This document shows, piece after piece, positions 48,033 through 56,600 of a stretch of DNA of 64,000 nt (position 1 is the first letter of the stretch; the number at the start of each line of letters is the position of its first letter). Under the pieces are notes generated by a model. The model did not search any database. It was not told where the DNA came from and saw nothing but the letters and a program-made list of their open reading frames with translations. The position numbers were made by a program, and so were the translations under genes. This DNA comes from Clostridiales bacterium (lineage in GTDB: Bacteria; Bacillota; Clostridia; Oscillospirales; CAG-272): positions 1-64,000 of the forward strand of contig DULN01000004.1 of NCBI GenBank assembly GCA_012840355.1, read 5' to 3'.

Positions 48033-49001
48033 ATGAAACTTGGCGTATTTACCGCGCTTTACGGCAATCTGTCGTTTGACGAAGCGCTTGCCAAGCTGAA
48101 AGCGCTCGGCGTCGAAGCGATCGAGATTCCGGCGGGCGGATACCCGGGCAAAGCGCATTGCGACCCTGAGGTCCTGCTGGCCGACCGCGACGCGTTTGCC
48201 AAATTCGTCGCGACGATCGAAAAGTACGGCATGGAGGTCAGCGCGCTTTCGGTGCACGGCAACCCCGTGCATCCTGACAAAGCTGTCGCAAAAGCGTTCG
48301 ACGACGACTTCCGCCGCTGCGTGCTGCTTGCCGAAAAGCTCGGCATTGACACCGTTATCACCTTCTCGGGCTGCCCCGGCGATAGCGAAAACTCGAAGTA
48401 CCCGAACTGGGTAACCTGCCCGTGGCCCGATGACTACCTGAAGATTCTTGACTGGCAGTGGAACGAAGTTCTCATTCCGTACTGGAAAGAAGCGGTTGCG
48501 TTCGCAAACGCGCACGGCGTCACCAAGATAGCGCTTGAGATGCATCCGGGCTTCTGTGTTTATAACCCCGAGACCCTGCTCAAGCTGCGCGCAGCCGTCG
48601 GCTCGACGATCGGCGCGAACCTCGACCCGTCGCACTTGATTTGGCAGGGCATCGACCCCGTGCTCGCCATTCGCAAGCTCGGCGACGCAATCTACCATTT
48701 CCATGCCAAGGATACGAAGGTCGACCCGTACAACTCTGCTACCGACGGCGTGCTCGATACCAAGCATTACTCTGACGAGCTGCACCGCGCATGGGTGTTC
48801 CGCTCGGTCGGTTACGGCCACGACCTGCAGTTCTGGCGCGACATCGTCAGCAACCTGCGGCTTGTCGGCTATGACAAGGTAATGTCCATCGAGCATGAGG
48901 ACAGCCTCATGAGCATCGACGAAGGGCTCTCGAAAGCCGTCGCTTGCCTGCGCGAGGCTATCATGTCCGACCCGAAGCCGTCCTCGATGCATTGGGCGTA
49001 A
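48033..49001 (+). CDS. Sugar phosphate isomerase/epimerase (TIM barrel)
   Basis: 322 aa behind GGGAGGAG. The barrel motifs are VEAIEIPAGGYPGKAHCDP, GMEVSALSVHGNPVHPD, DTVITFSGCPGD, KIALEMHPGFCVYNP (Glu ligand), IGANLDPSHLIWQG (Asp and His), YHFHAKDTKVDPYN and VMSIEHEDSLMS. The size and the HPGFCVYNP and DPSHLIWQG segments match the family found with inositol and related dehydrogenases. It lies between two Gfo/Idh genes and is very likely in the same pathway. It binds a divalent metal and acts in the cytoplasm. The exact substrate is unknown. Confidence 0.9.
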   Translation: MKLGVFTALYGNLSFDEALAKLKALGVEAIEIPAGGYPGKAHCDPEVLLADRDAFAKFVATIEKYGMEVSALSVHGNPVHPDKAVAKAFDDDFRRCVLLAEKLGIDTVITFSGCPGDSENSKYPNWVTCPWPDDYLKILDWQWNEVLIPYWKEAVAFANAHGVTKIALEMHPGFCVYNPETLLKLRAAVGSTIGANLDPSHLIWQGIDPVLAIRKLGDAIYHFHAKDTKVDPYNSATDGVLDTKHYSDELHRAWVFRSVGYGHDLQFWRDIVSNLRLVGYDKVMSIEHEDSLMSIDEGLSKAVACLREAIMSDPKPSSMHWA

Positions 49002-49068
49002 TACTATAAGTTACAAATTTAGGCCGAAAGGCCGCATATATAAACTATTAACTCGGAGACGGAAAGGA

Positions 49069-49088
49069 CGTGCGCGCCATCGCGCACG
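49069..49088 (+). promoter_or_regulatory. Hairpin between Shine-Dalgarno and start codon
   Basis: Perfect stem CGTGCGCG / CGCGCACG with loop CCAT. It sits between GGAAAGGA (49061-49068) and the ATG at 49,102. Folding would shorten the 33-nt gap to about 13 nt. Confidence 0.5.
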
Positions 49089-49101
49089 TTAGGCAACTGC
49101 T

Positions 49102-50151
49102 ATGAAAAAGAATCTTGCTGTAGTCGGATACGGCGGCATGGGCGGCTGGCACGCCGAACATGCGCGCCACAGCGATGTCGTAAACCTCGTCGGCGTATAC
49201 GACATCAAGCCCGAGCGCAATGAGCTCGCGCGCTCGCGTGGCATTCACGCTTATAACACATTTGAAGAGCTGCTCGCCGACCCCAACGTTGAGATCATCA
49301 CCATAGCGACGCCGAACGATTCGCACTGCCCGATCGCCGTCGCCGCTCTTGAGGCGGGCAAGCACGTCATCTGCGAGAAGCCCGTTACGGTCTCCTCGGC
49401 GCTGCTCGAGAAGATGATCGACGCGGCTAAGCGCAACAACCGCATCTTTACGGTACACCAGAACCGCCGCTGGGACCACGAGATCCTCGCGGTCAAAGAG
49501 CTCAAGGAAAAGAACGACCTCGGCTACATTTTCAACGTCGAGTCGCGCGTGCATGGCTCGCGCGGTATCCCCGGCGACTGGCGCGGCAAGAAGGAACACG
49601 GCGGTGGCATGCTGCTCGACTGGGGCGTGCACCTGATCGACCAGGCGATCTTCGCGTTCCCGGATGACCCGATCGTTTCGATCTACGCGCGGCTTGACCA
49701 CATCACCAACCAGGAAGTCGACGACGGCTGCCGCGTAATCATGAAATTCGAGTCCGGCCTGCAGTACTATGTCGAGGTCGGCACCTCGAACTTCATCTCG
49801 CTGCCCCGCTTCTACGTTCAAGGCGTTAACGGCACCGCCGTTATCCAGGATTGGGGCAGGCCCATCAAGATCGTCACGTGCAACCAGTGGTTCGAGGAGA
49901 ACGTCACGCCGATTAAAGCCGCTCAGGGAATCACCAAGACCATGGCCCCGCGCGACGATAAAACCATCACTACTTACGAGCGCCCGCTCCCGCAGGCCGA
50001 CGTGCACGATTTCTACCGCAACGTCTGCAAAGCTATCGACGGGATCGAGCCTCAGCTCGTCACGCACGATCAAATCCGCCGCGTGATGAAGGTCATGGAG
50101 GCGGCATTTGAGTCCGACCGCACCGGCGAAGCCGTAAGGACATATATCTAA
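49102..50151 (+). CDS. Gfo/Idh/MocA family oxidoreductase
   Basis: 349 aa. VVGYGGMGGWHAEHA (NAD(P) binding), EIITIATPNDSHCPIAVAAL, GKHVICEKPVTVSSALLEKM (catalytic Lys), FTVHQNRRWDHEILAVKEL and GGMLLDWGVHLIDQAIFAF. The substrate domain differs clearly from that of the enzyme at 46,710, so the two probably act on different intermediates. It is the third gene of the operon and is followed by a strong terminator. The start is set by MKKNLAVVGYGGMG. The nearest good Shine-Dalgarno lies beyond a hairpin. Confidence 0.92.
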   Translation: MKKNLAVVGYGGMGGWHAEHARHSDVVNLVGVYDIKPERNELARSRGIHAYNTFEELLADPNVEIITIATPNDSHCPIAVAALEAGKHVICEKPVTVSSALLEKMIDAAKRNNRIFTVHQNRRWDHEILAVKELKEKNDLGYIFNVESRVHGSRGIPGDWRGKKEHGGGMLLDWGVHLIDQAIFAFPDDPIVSIYARLDHITNQEVDDGCRVIMKFESGLQYYVEVGTSNFISLPRFYVQGVNGTAVIQDWGRPIKIVTCNQWFEENVTPIKAAQGITKTMAPRDDKTITTYERPLPQADVHDFYRNVCKAIDGIEPQLVTHDQIRRVMKVMEAAFESDRTGEAVRTYI

Positions 50152-50164
50152 TCCAAAATAGTAC

Positions 50165-50193
50165 GCCCGCCCTATTTGGGGCGGGTTTTTTTG
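50165..50193 (+). terminator. Terminator of the oxidoreductase-epimerase operon
   Basis: Stem CCCGCCC / GGGCGGG with a 6-nt loop, then seven T; 14 bp after the stop. Confidence 0.88.
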
Positions 50194-50223
50194 TTTTATC
50201 ATAGGGCTAATGGCTACATAATA

Positions 50224-50290
50224 TATAGTTTAAACTATAAATAAAATAATGTGAGAAACTATTGACATATTTGCAGGTTGGTGCTAAGAT
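50224..50290 (+). promoter_or_regulatory. Promoter of the diguanylate cyclase gene with upstream palindrome
   Basis: TTGACA (50262-50267), 17 bp, TAAGAT (50285-50290). A perfect 16-bp palindrome TATAGTTTAAACTATA (50224-50239) lies 22 bp upstream of the -35, a candidate activator or repressor site. Confidence 0.7.
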
Positions 50291-50320
50291 ATGGTAAAAA
50301 GTCACGATTTGGAGTTATTG

Positions 50321-51475
50321 ATGCCTCAAAAACTGTATGCGGAGATTATAGCGTTTTGCGTCCTGGTTTTGCTCTTGATTCTTTTTTCGCTTAAGCGAAA
50401 CATGACAATTCTGCTCGGCGAAAAAATCTTCATCGCGCTAATTGTCGCACATATCGCGTTGCTCGTTGTCGACGCGCTGGCGACGCTTCCGCTTGGCACG
50501 GCTGCCCCATATTTCCGTCCGATGCTCATAGCCGCGAACACCGTGTATTTTTTTCTTATCGGCATTGTTGTATTTTTATGGTTGGTGTATACCGATTACC
50601 GACTGTCAACTGAGACTTCGGGGCTGAAAAAGCGGCTGCCTTTATATGCGGTGATCTGTACCGCTATTTGCCTGCTTTCGGTCGCCAATATTTTTACTGG
50701 CTGGATTTTTAAAATCAACGAGCGAAACCAGTTTGTTTTCGGCATAGTATATTTCCCGCTCATGCTCCTCATTTGGCTTAGCGCCATTATCCCCACGCTT
50801 TTATTAGCGCTGCAAAGGGCTGCCCGCGCGTCCCTCACCATTCTGCGGCGCGACTATTTAATCGACGCGTTTTACATACTCCCGCCGTTTGTAGGTTGGA
50901 TACTCCAAACCCTGTTCGGGCTTTTCCCGCTGGTTTGGATTATGACGGTCTGCACGTTGCTTCTGCATTTCCACGAGCTGCAGGGCCGGCAAAGCTCAAT
51001 AGACGCGCTTACTGGCGTCAACAACCGTCGCGCTTTCAACCGCTATATCGAGTCGTTTATCGACAACCCGGGCAGAAAGAGCTCGCTCGCGCTCTTTATT
51101 ATTGACATCAACAATTTCAAGGAAATCAACGACACATACGGCCATACGGCAGGCGACGACGCGCTTATAACTTTTGCCAAAATCCTGCGGAAAGTGTGCG
51201 GTCGTAGGAACTGTATCCTCGCGCGCTACGGCGGCGACGAGTTCGCTATTATTTGCACCGACGCGACCGATGCCCAGCTCGACGCGCTCGCCGCAGATAT
51301 CGAGCGCGAAGTCGAAATCGAGAACGCAAACTCCAACCGGCCTTATAAGCTCTCTTGTAGCATCGGGCGCGCAGTCCGCACAGGATTTGACGCCGAGCAA
51401 ATCGAAAGCATCATCAACGATGCGGACAGAAACATGTACAAAAAGAAAAAAGAGTACAAAAACTCAAAAAAGTAA
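50321..51475 (+). CDS. Membrane-bound diguanylate cyclase (GGDEF)
   Basis: 384 aa from ATG 50321 (MPQKLYAEIIAF), 6 nt after GGAG. The upstream in-frame ATG at 50,291 directly abuts the -10 box and cannot be transcribed. About seven membrane helices (residues about 8-220) form the sensor, then a C-terminal GGDEF domain with DALTGVNNRRAFNRYI, IDINNFKEINDTYGHTAGDD and ARYGGDEFAII. It makes cyclic di-GMP from two GTP. The inhibitory RxxD site is absent (RRNC at that position), so product inhibition may be lost. It is the only c-di-GMP gene seen here. Confidence 0.93.
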   Translation: MPQKLYAEIIAFCVLVLLLILFSLKRNMTILLGEKIFIALIVAHIALLVVDALATLPLGTAAPYFRPMLIAANTVYFFLIGIVVFLWLVYTDYRLSTETSGLKKRLPLYAVICTAICLLSVANIFTGWIFKINERNQFVFGIVYFPLMLLIWLSAIIPTLLLALQRAARASLTILRRDYLIDAFYILPPFVGWILQTLFGLFPLVWIMTVCTLLLHFHELQGRQSSIDALTGVNNRRAFNRYIESFIDNPGRKSSLALFIIDINNFKEINDTYGHTAGDDALITFAKILRKVCGRRNCILARYGGDEFAIICTDATDAQLDALAADIEREVEIENANSNRPYKLSCSIGRAVRTGFDAEQIESIINDADRNMYKKKKEYKNSKK

Positions 51476-51559
51476 GCCCCCAGGGCGAAAAGCAAGGCGC
51501 GCTAACCGGGCCAAGCCGGGAACAATATGCGCAGGCATTGCCCTGTGGTTTTTTCTACG

Positions 51560-51608
51560 CAAAAAAGCGGATACGCAAGGTTTTGCCTGCGTACCCGCCG
51601 TTTTTTTA
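51560..51608. terminator. Bidirectional terminator
   Basis: GCGG-a-TACGCA with TGCGTA-c-CCGC as stem. Six A at the left and seven T at the right. It serves the convergent cyclase and SGNH genes and overlaps the SGNH stop codon. Confidence 0.8.
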
Positions 51609-52571
51609 TGCGCTTACTGTATGGGTTAACAGGTAGTCGCGCCATCGCTCGCAATAGGACTTTTTCATATGCACGCCGTCGACGCCCGCGTCTTCCGGCA
51701 GCGCGCCGCGCTCGTCGCATACCGCCTCGGGCGTGTTGATGAAAAACACCTTTTCCTCGGCGCACATCTCGGCTATTAGCTGGTTGAACACCGCGATGCG
51801 CTCGTTGTTGTAAATCTCATCGGAATCTGACTTTGACTTCGACACGGGGATAATCAGCTGGACATAGATTATCGCGCCCGGGTTATGCTTGCGGATAAGC
51901 GCGATAAGCTGGCGGTAGTATCCGATGAATGCCTTTGTGTTAGCCCAGCCTAGCTCGTTGATGCCGAACATTATGTAAACCTTGCCGAACGATGGGCCAT
52001 ACTCAATCGCCTGCGCCACGGTAAGCTTCCCGTCCTTGCCGACCTGCGCTCCGTCCGGCACGTCGAATCCATCCGGCTGGATTATATGCTCGGTGAATGC
52101 CGTGCTCGCCATCAAGCCTTTCGACGAGTAATACGTCGCGTTGTTCAGACCCGAAAACAGCTTAAATCCTTCGATCCGCGAGTCGCCGATAAACAGCGCG
52201 TCGTCATAATATGATTTGTCGACCGGCGGCGACTCTGGCACCGGCTTTGTGTAATCGTAATCAGTCAAGACCGGCACCTCACCTTCGCCGCTTGTGCCCG
52301 CTTGCGGCTCGGCTGCCGGCCCGCCTTCATCCTCCGACCCGTAGCTTGTCCCGCTTTCTTCCGGAAGCATTTCAGTTCCCACCTGCGATGTGTCCGTCAC
52401 CTCTACGCTGTCTCCAGTTCCCTGCCCTAGCGCAATCATTAGCGAGGCGATGGCGAGAGTGGATACTACAAGCGTCGCCACGATTGATATGGCGGCGGCT
52501 AAGGCAATTTTGCGGCGCTTTTCCCTGCGCCAGTTGAGCAAAAGCTCCTTTATTTCTTCGTTTCGTGTCAT
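51606..52571 (-). CDS. Membrane-anchored SGNH/GDSL-type hydrolase
   Basis: 321 aa. A short cytoplasmic N-terminus, one transmembrane helix (about residues 22-46), a Ser/Glu/Gly-rich linker and a C-terminal SGNH domain. Catalytic blocks: DDALFIGDSRIEGFKLF (block I Ser in GDS), YIMFGINELGW (block III, GxN replaced by GIN), and DGVHMKKSYCERW (block V DxxH). It should de-esterify or transfer acyl groups on surface polymers outside the cell. It could work with the MBOAT/DHHW system, but no linkage is shown. Confidence 0.88.
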   Translation of the reverse strand: MTRNEEIKELLLNWRREKRRKIALAAAISIVATLVVSTLAIASLMIALGQGTGDSVEVTDTSQVGTEMLPEESGTSYGSEDEGGPAAEPQAGTSGEGEVPVLTDYDYTKPVPESPPVDKSYYDDALFIGDSRIEGFKLFSGLNNATYYSSKGLMASTAFTEHIIQPDGFDVPDGAQVGKDGKLTVAQAIEYGPSFGKVYIMFGINELGWANTKAFIGYYRQLIALIRKHNPGAIIYVQLIIPVSKSKSDSDEIYNNERIAVFNQLIAEMCAEEKVFFINTPEAVCDERGALPEDAGVDGVHMKKSYCERWRDYLLTHTVSA

Positions 52572-52627
52572 GAATCTATGTAAAGCCGCTTTTGCGGCCG
52601 ATTGCCGAATTTAAAGGTCCAGCTAAT

Positions 52628-52656
52628 AGTATAATGGATAATCAAACATTTTTCAA
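52628..52656 (-). promoter_or_regulatory. Promoter of the SGNH hydrolase gene
   Basis: TTGAAA (52651-52656), 17 bp, TATACT (52628-52633). Confidence 0.65.
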
Positions 52657-52722
52657 CAGGAAATTATGCAAATTTTTGCCGACTATCGGCACGGGTTTGC
52701 AGCTGAATGAGGTGCAACCGTT

Positions 52723-52821
52723 TATGCCACCGCTCGGGTAATTGGCATATGGCATTACCCAAGCCCACTCTATAAAAGTTTTGAGGGGGTCAAAGGGGGA
52801 ACTTTTTCAAAAAAGTTCCCC
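52723..52821 (+). repeat. Dispersed repeat, short copy with good palindrome
   Basis: GCCACCGCTCGGGTAATT, GGCATTACCCAAGCCC, TATAAAAGTTTTGAGGGGG, then the palindrome GGGGAACTTTTT / AAAAAGTTCCCC (52,796-52,821). It ends 8 bp before the stop of the phosphatase gene. Confidence 0.8.
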
Positions 52822-52829
52822 ATATCATT

Positions 52830-53540
52830 TTACCCGCGGTATGTTAGGCCTATAGGAGCGAGGTGGGTGACGTCGCCCACAGTGAAGATTTTAGTCTGCG
52901 CGAGGTTATGCCCAATGTCGTAGAATACCACCGTCGTCACCGAGGTCGGCATCACGCGGAACATCTGCCAAGCCAGCGGCGGCGACACATGCGCAAACCG
53001 CGAGAGCAGCAGCGTGCCCAGCCCCATATGGCAAAACAGCGCGATGTTGGCGTTTTTGTCGGCGCGCTCGTCCACCTCGTAAAGTATCCCGCGCCGGCGG
53101 TAGCCGTTCTCCGCCAAAAGCTCGTCAAGCCCGCGGTATACCCTGTCGACGCCTTCGGGCACGCGCCCGTCTTTATACATCTCATGCTCGCGCCAGCGCA
53201 CCGGGTCCGACAGCTCTGCACGGTAAATCTCAAAATAGCGCGGGTCGATGTCCCAGCAACAGGTGCGCCGGTCCGACTCGGCAATCCTGTGCTTTGCCAA
53301 AGGCTGAGTGACGCCGTACGGAAACTCCTGCATCCAGTCGCGTATCTCGCACGGCAGCCCCGTGGCCTCAAGGAACGGCGCGGCGGTCGCTCGCGCCCTA
53401 CCAAGCGGGGAGCAGTAAACCTTCGTGATATTTTCGCCAAGCAGCCGCTTGCAGAGCAGCGCCGCCTCCCTGCGCCCGCGCTCGGTCAGCGTGTCGTTCG
53501 CATAGTCGGGGTCGCCGTGCCTGATGATAAATAGCTTCAT
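52830..53540 (-). CDS. Histidine phosphatase family protein
   Basis: 236 aa. The phosphoglycerate-mutase-like fold starts LFIIRHGDPDYANDTLTERG (catalytic His in RHG), with YCSPLGRARATAAPFLEATG (second Arg) and NIALFCHMGLGTLLLSRFAH (second catalytic His). Members hydrolyse diverse phosphomonoesters such as sugar or nucleotide phosphates. The long middle segment with WDIDPRYFEIYRAEL is typical of a clostridial subgroup. It is divergent from addA. The substrate is unknown. Confidence 0.9.
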   Translation of the reverse strand: MKLFIIRHGDPDYANDTLTERGRREAALLCKRLLGENITKVYCSPLGRARATAAPFLEATGLPCEIRDWMQEFPYGVTQPLAKHRIAESDRRTCCWDIDPRYFEIYRAELSDPVRWREHEMYKDGRVPEGVDRVYRGLDELLAENGYRRRGILYEVDERADKNANIALFCHMGLGTLLLSRFAHVSPPLAWQMFRVMPTSVTTVVFYDIGHNLAQTKIFTVGDVTHLAPIGLTYRG

Positions 53541-53615
53541 CTTTCACTGCCCTTTACCAAGTAATAGCCTGTGTGGCATTATATCATAACCGAGCCGGGC
53601 GGTCAACGCCCGCGG

Positions 53616-53645
53616 TTGACAAACACGCTTTTTGTCGGATATAAT
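53616..53645 (+). promoter_or_regulatory. Promoter of addA
   Basis: TTGACA (53616-53621), 18 bp, TATAAT (53640-53645). An upstream TTG at 53,632 lies inside this promoter and is therefore not the start. Confidence 0.75.
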
Positions 53646-53679
53646 TATATCGCATTTCCCCGGAATCGGAGGCGGTCTT

Positions 53680-56600
53680 TTGGCAAAACGCAACTGGACG
53701 AAAGAGCAGCTAGAGGCAATTTGCTGCGATGCGCCCGATATACTCGTATCGGCAGGCGCAGGTACGGGCAAAACCTCGGTGCTCACCGAGCGCATTATCC
53801 AGCGGCTATGCGACGACAGCCGCCCCGCCGACATAACGCGCATGCTAATCGTCACATTTACCAATGCTGCTACCGAGGAGCTGCGTTTAAGGGTCGCAGA
53901 GGCGCTGCGCGAGCGGCTCGCCGCGGAGCCTGAAAACCGCCGGCTCCGCAGGCAGCTGCTTCTTCTGCCGTCGGCGCATATATATACGATTTCGTCATTC
54001 TGCCTTGGGATAGTCCGCGCAAACCTCTCAGCGCTAGGGCTGCCCGCGGGGCTGCGCGTCTGCGACGAGGCGGAGTCCGACCTGCTCGCCGCCGAGATAA
54101 TGGAGCGGGTCATCGACGATTTTTATGAAGGGATTTGCCCCTGCCCTACCGATTTCGGCGAGTTTTGCGACGCGTTCGTCTCCGACCGCGACAGCCGGCT
54201 TGCGCCGATGCTTATGGGGCTGTACAAAAAACTGCGCGAGTATGTCGCCGGCGTCGAGCTGCTCCGGCAAAATGCGGAGTCCTTGCGCTCAGCCGCTTCC
54301 GGCGGCACCGATTTTATGGCAACGGCCTGGGGCCGCTCGATAGCCGAGGAGCTGCGCGCGAAGCTCGGATACTACGTTGCGGTGTTCGAGCGCGCGCTCG
54401 AGATGTTCGGCGGCGACGAAAAGCTGAAAAAAGCATACTATGCGCAGTTTGCCGAGGACCTGGAGTTTGCGCGCGCGCTCGATTCGATGCTCGCGGGCGG
54501 CGCGGGATACGCCGAGATGCGCGAGTTTATAGGCGGCTATAAATCGTCAAGGCTTGGGCAGCTGCGCGGATATGAAAAGACGCCGGAACTTGAGCTTTTC
54601 CGGGGCGCGCGCAAGGAGTTTTCCGGCGGCACCTCTGCAAAGCCGGTGCGCGAAACAAAGCCGGGCGGCAGCGACGAGTTCGTAAAAGGAATATACCACA
54701 AGTATTTTTCAATAGAGCCGGGGATGCTGCGGGAGGTGCTAGCCGCCTGCGCGCTGCAGTGCGAGACGCTTTACTCGGTGCTGCGCGTGTTCGAGGACCG
54801 CTTTATGGCTGAAAAGCGCCGCAGGGCTATCGCCGACTTTAACGACCTTGAACGGTACGCCTACCGTCTCCTCTACGACGGGAACGGCAATATTTCTGAT
54901 TTAGCCTCGGCTGTCGCAGCCGATTTTGACGAGATATACATTGACGAGTACCAAGACACAAACGAGCTTGAAGATAAAGTCTTCGCCGCTCTTGCCAAAG
55001 CGCCGGCGCCGGGCGGGGATGGCGCCCGCACCCGCTTTATGGTCGGCGACGTCAAGCAAAGCATTTACGCCTTCCGCGGCGCCGAGCCTTCCCTTTTCGC
55101 CGCCTACCGGTCCGACCCCGCGGTAAAAACCCTCTTTTTGCGCGCCAATTTCCGATCCGACCGCCCGATTATAGAGTTCGCCAACCGCGTCTCCGAGTAC
55201 ATTTTCACCGGCACAGGCAGCGAAGTCGACTACGGCGAGGGCGATAAACTTGTGCTTGGCAAAACCACTGAAACTAAAGATATACCCGTCCGCGTCGTGC
55301 TTTTCGACAGCTCAAAAGGCGAGGACACCGGCGCGGCTGACGACGGCGACGACGAAGAAGGCATAGAGGTCGGAGTCCCGGTGGACGGAGCGGAGGGCGA
55401 ACAGGAGTACGGCGAGCCCGAGTTTGTCGCGGATGAGATAAAGCGGCTTGTCGACTCGGGCGAGTACAGGCCCGACCAAATCGCGATTTTGCTCCGCAGC
55501 ACCGAAAGCCGCGCCGTGGCGTACGAGCGCGCGCTGCGGTCGCGGGGCATCGGCTCGACCGGCGGCGCCGAGGACTTTTTCGAGCGGCCGGAAGTTTTGG
55601 CGATGGTATGCCTGCTTTTCGCCGTTAACAACCCCACGCGCGACATTTACCTCGCCGGCGCGCTGCGCAGCCCGTTTTTTGGCTTCACTCTCGACGACCT
55701 CGTAAGGATAAGGCGGCTATTGCCGCCGGGCGGTGACGAGCTTCCCTTCTATTTCGGCGGCGAAGACGGCGAGGATACCGCTGGTGCTGCCCCTGCTGCG
55801 GACGGCAAGGCTCTGTCGCTTTACGAGGCGCTGGTGCACTATACAAAAACCACCGGGTTTGAGAAAGGCAAGCGTTTCCTTGAAAAGCTCGCAACCTACC
55901 GCAAATACGCGGAGGCGAATCCCGCCGACCGCGTGGTGCGATTTATCTTCCGCGACATCGGCGCGATAGCCTTCGCCGCGGGTGGTGGCGACCCGGGAGA
56001 GGTCATGGCGCGCCGGCGTAGCCTGCTATGGCTTTACGACCTTGCGCGCACCTTTGAGCACGGGCAGTTCCGCGGGCTTGGCAGCTTTGCCGAGTACCTC
56101 GAAGGGCTGATTGAGACCGCCAGCACCCAGCCGCCTGCCGACGCCACCGCGCCCGGCGTGAGGATTATGAGCATCCACAAATCTAAAGGGCTCGAGTTCC
56201 CGGTGGTGTTCCTTTGCGACTGCGCGCGTAGGTTTAATATGCAAGATTTCCAAAAAGCCGCGGTGCTTTATGACCCGAGGCTTGGCGCCGCAGCGAAGCT
56301 TGGCGACAGCACCGGTTTTGGCAGCATAGACACGCCGGTCCGCTCAGCGACCGCGCTGCGAATTGCCCGCCGGATTAGGCATGAGGAGATGCGCGCGCTG
56401 TACGTCGCGCTCACGCGCGCGAGAGAGCGGCTCTACGTCACCGCGACGGTGAAAGAGCCGGAAAAGCTGCTCGACGAAGCTAGGGCTAACGCAAGCATTT
56501 TGCCTGCCGGCGCGCGCGCGGCGAAAGTGATGGGCGCAAACAACTTCATCAGCTGGATTGCCGGCGCGTTCGGCGGCTGCGATAACGAGCACGCAAAAAT

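Noticed and set aside
48012..48992. 326-codon minus-strand open frame opposite the TIM-barrel gene
   Set aside because: The plus-strand frame has a strong ribosome binding site and family motifs; the minus frame has neither.
50291..50320. Longer start for the diguanylate cyclase
   Set aside because: The codon directly follows the -10 box and would lie upstream of the transcription start.
53632..53679. Longer start (TTG) for addA
   Set aside because: It lies inside the -35/-10 promoter region. TTG 53680 has a GGAGG at proper distance.
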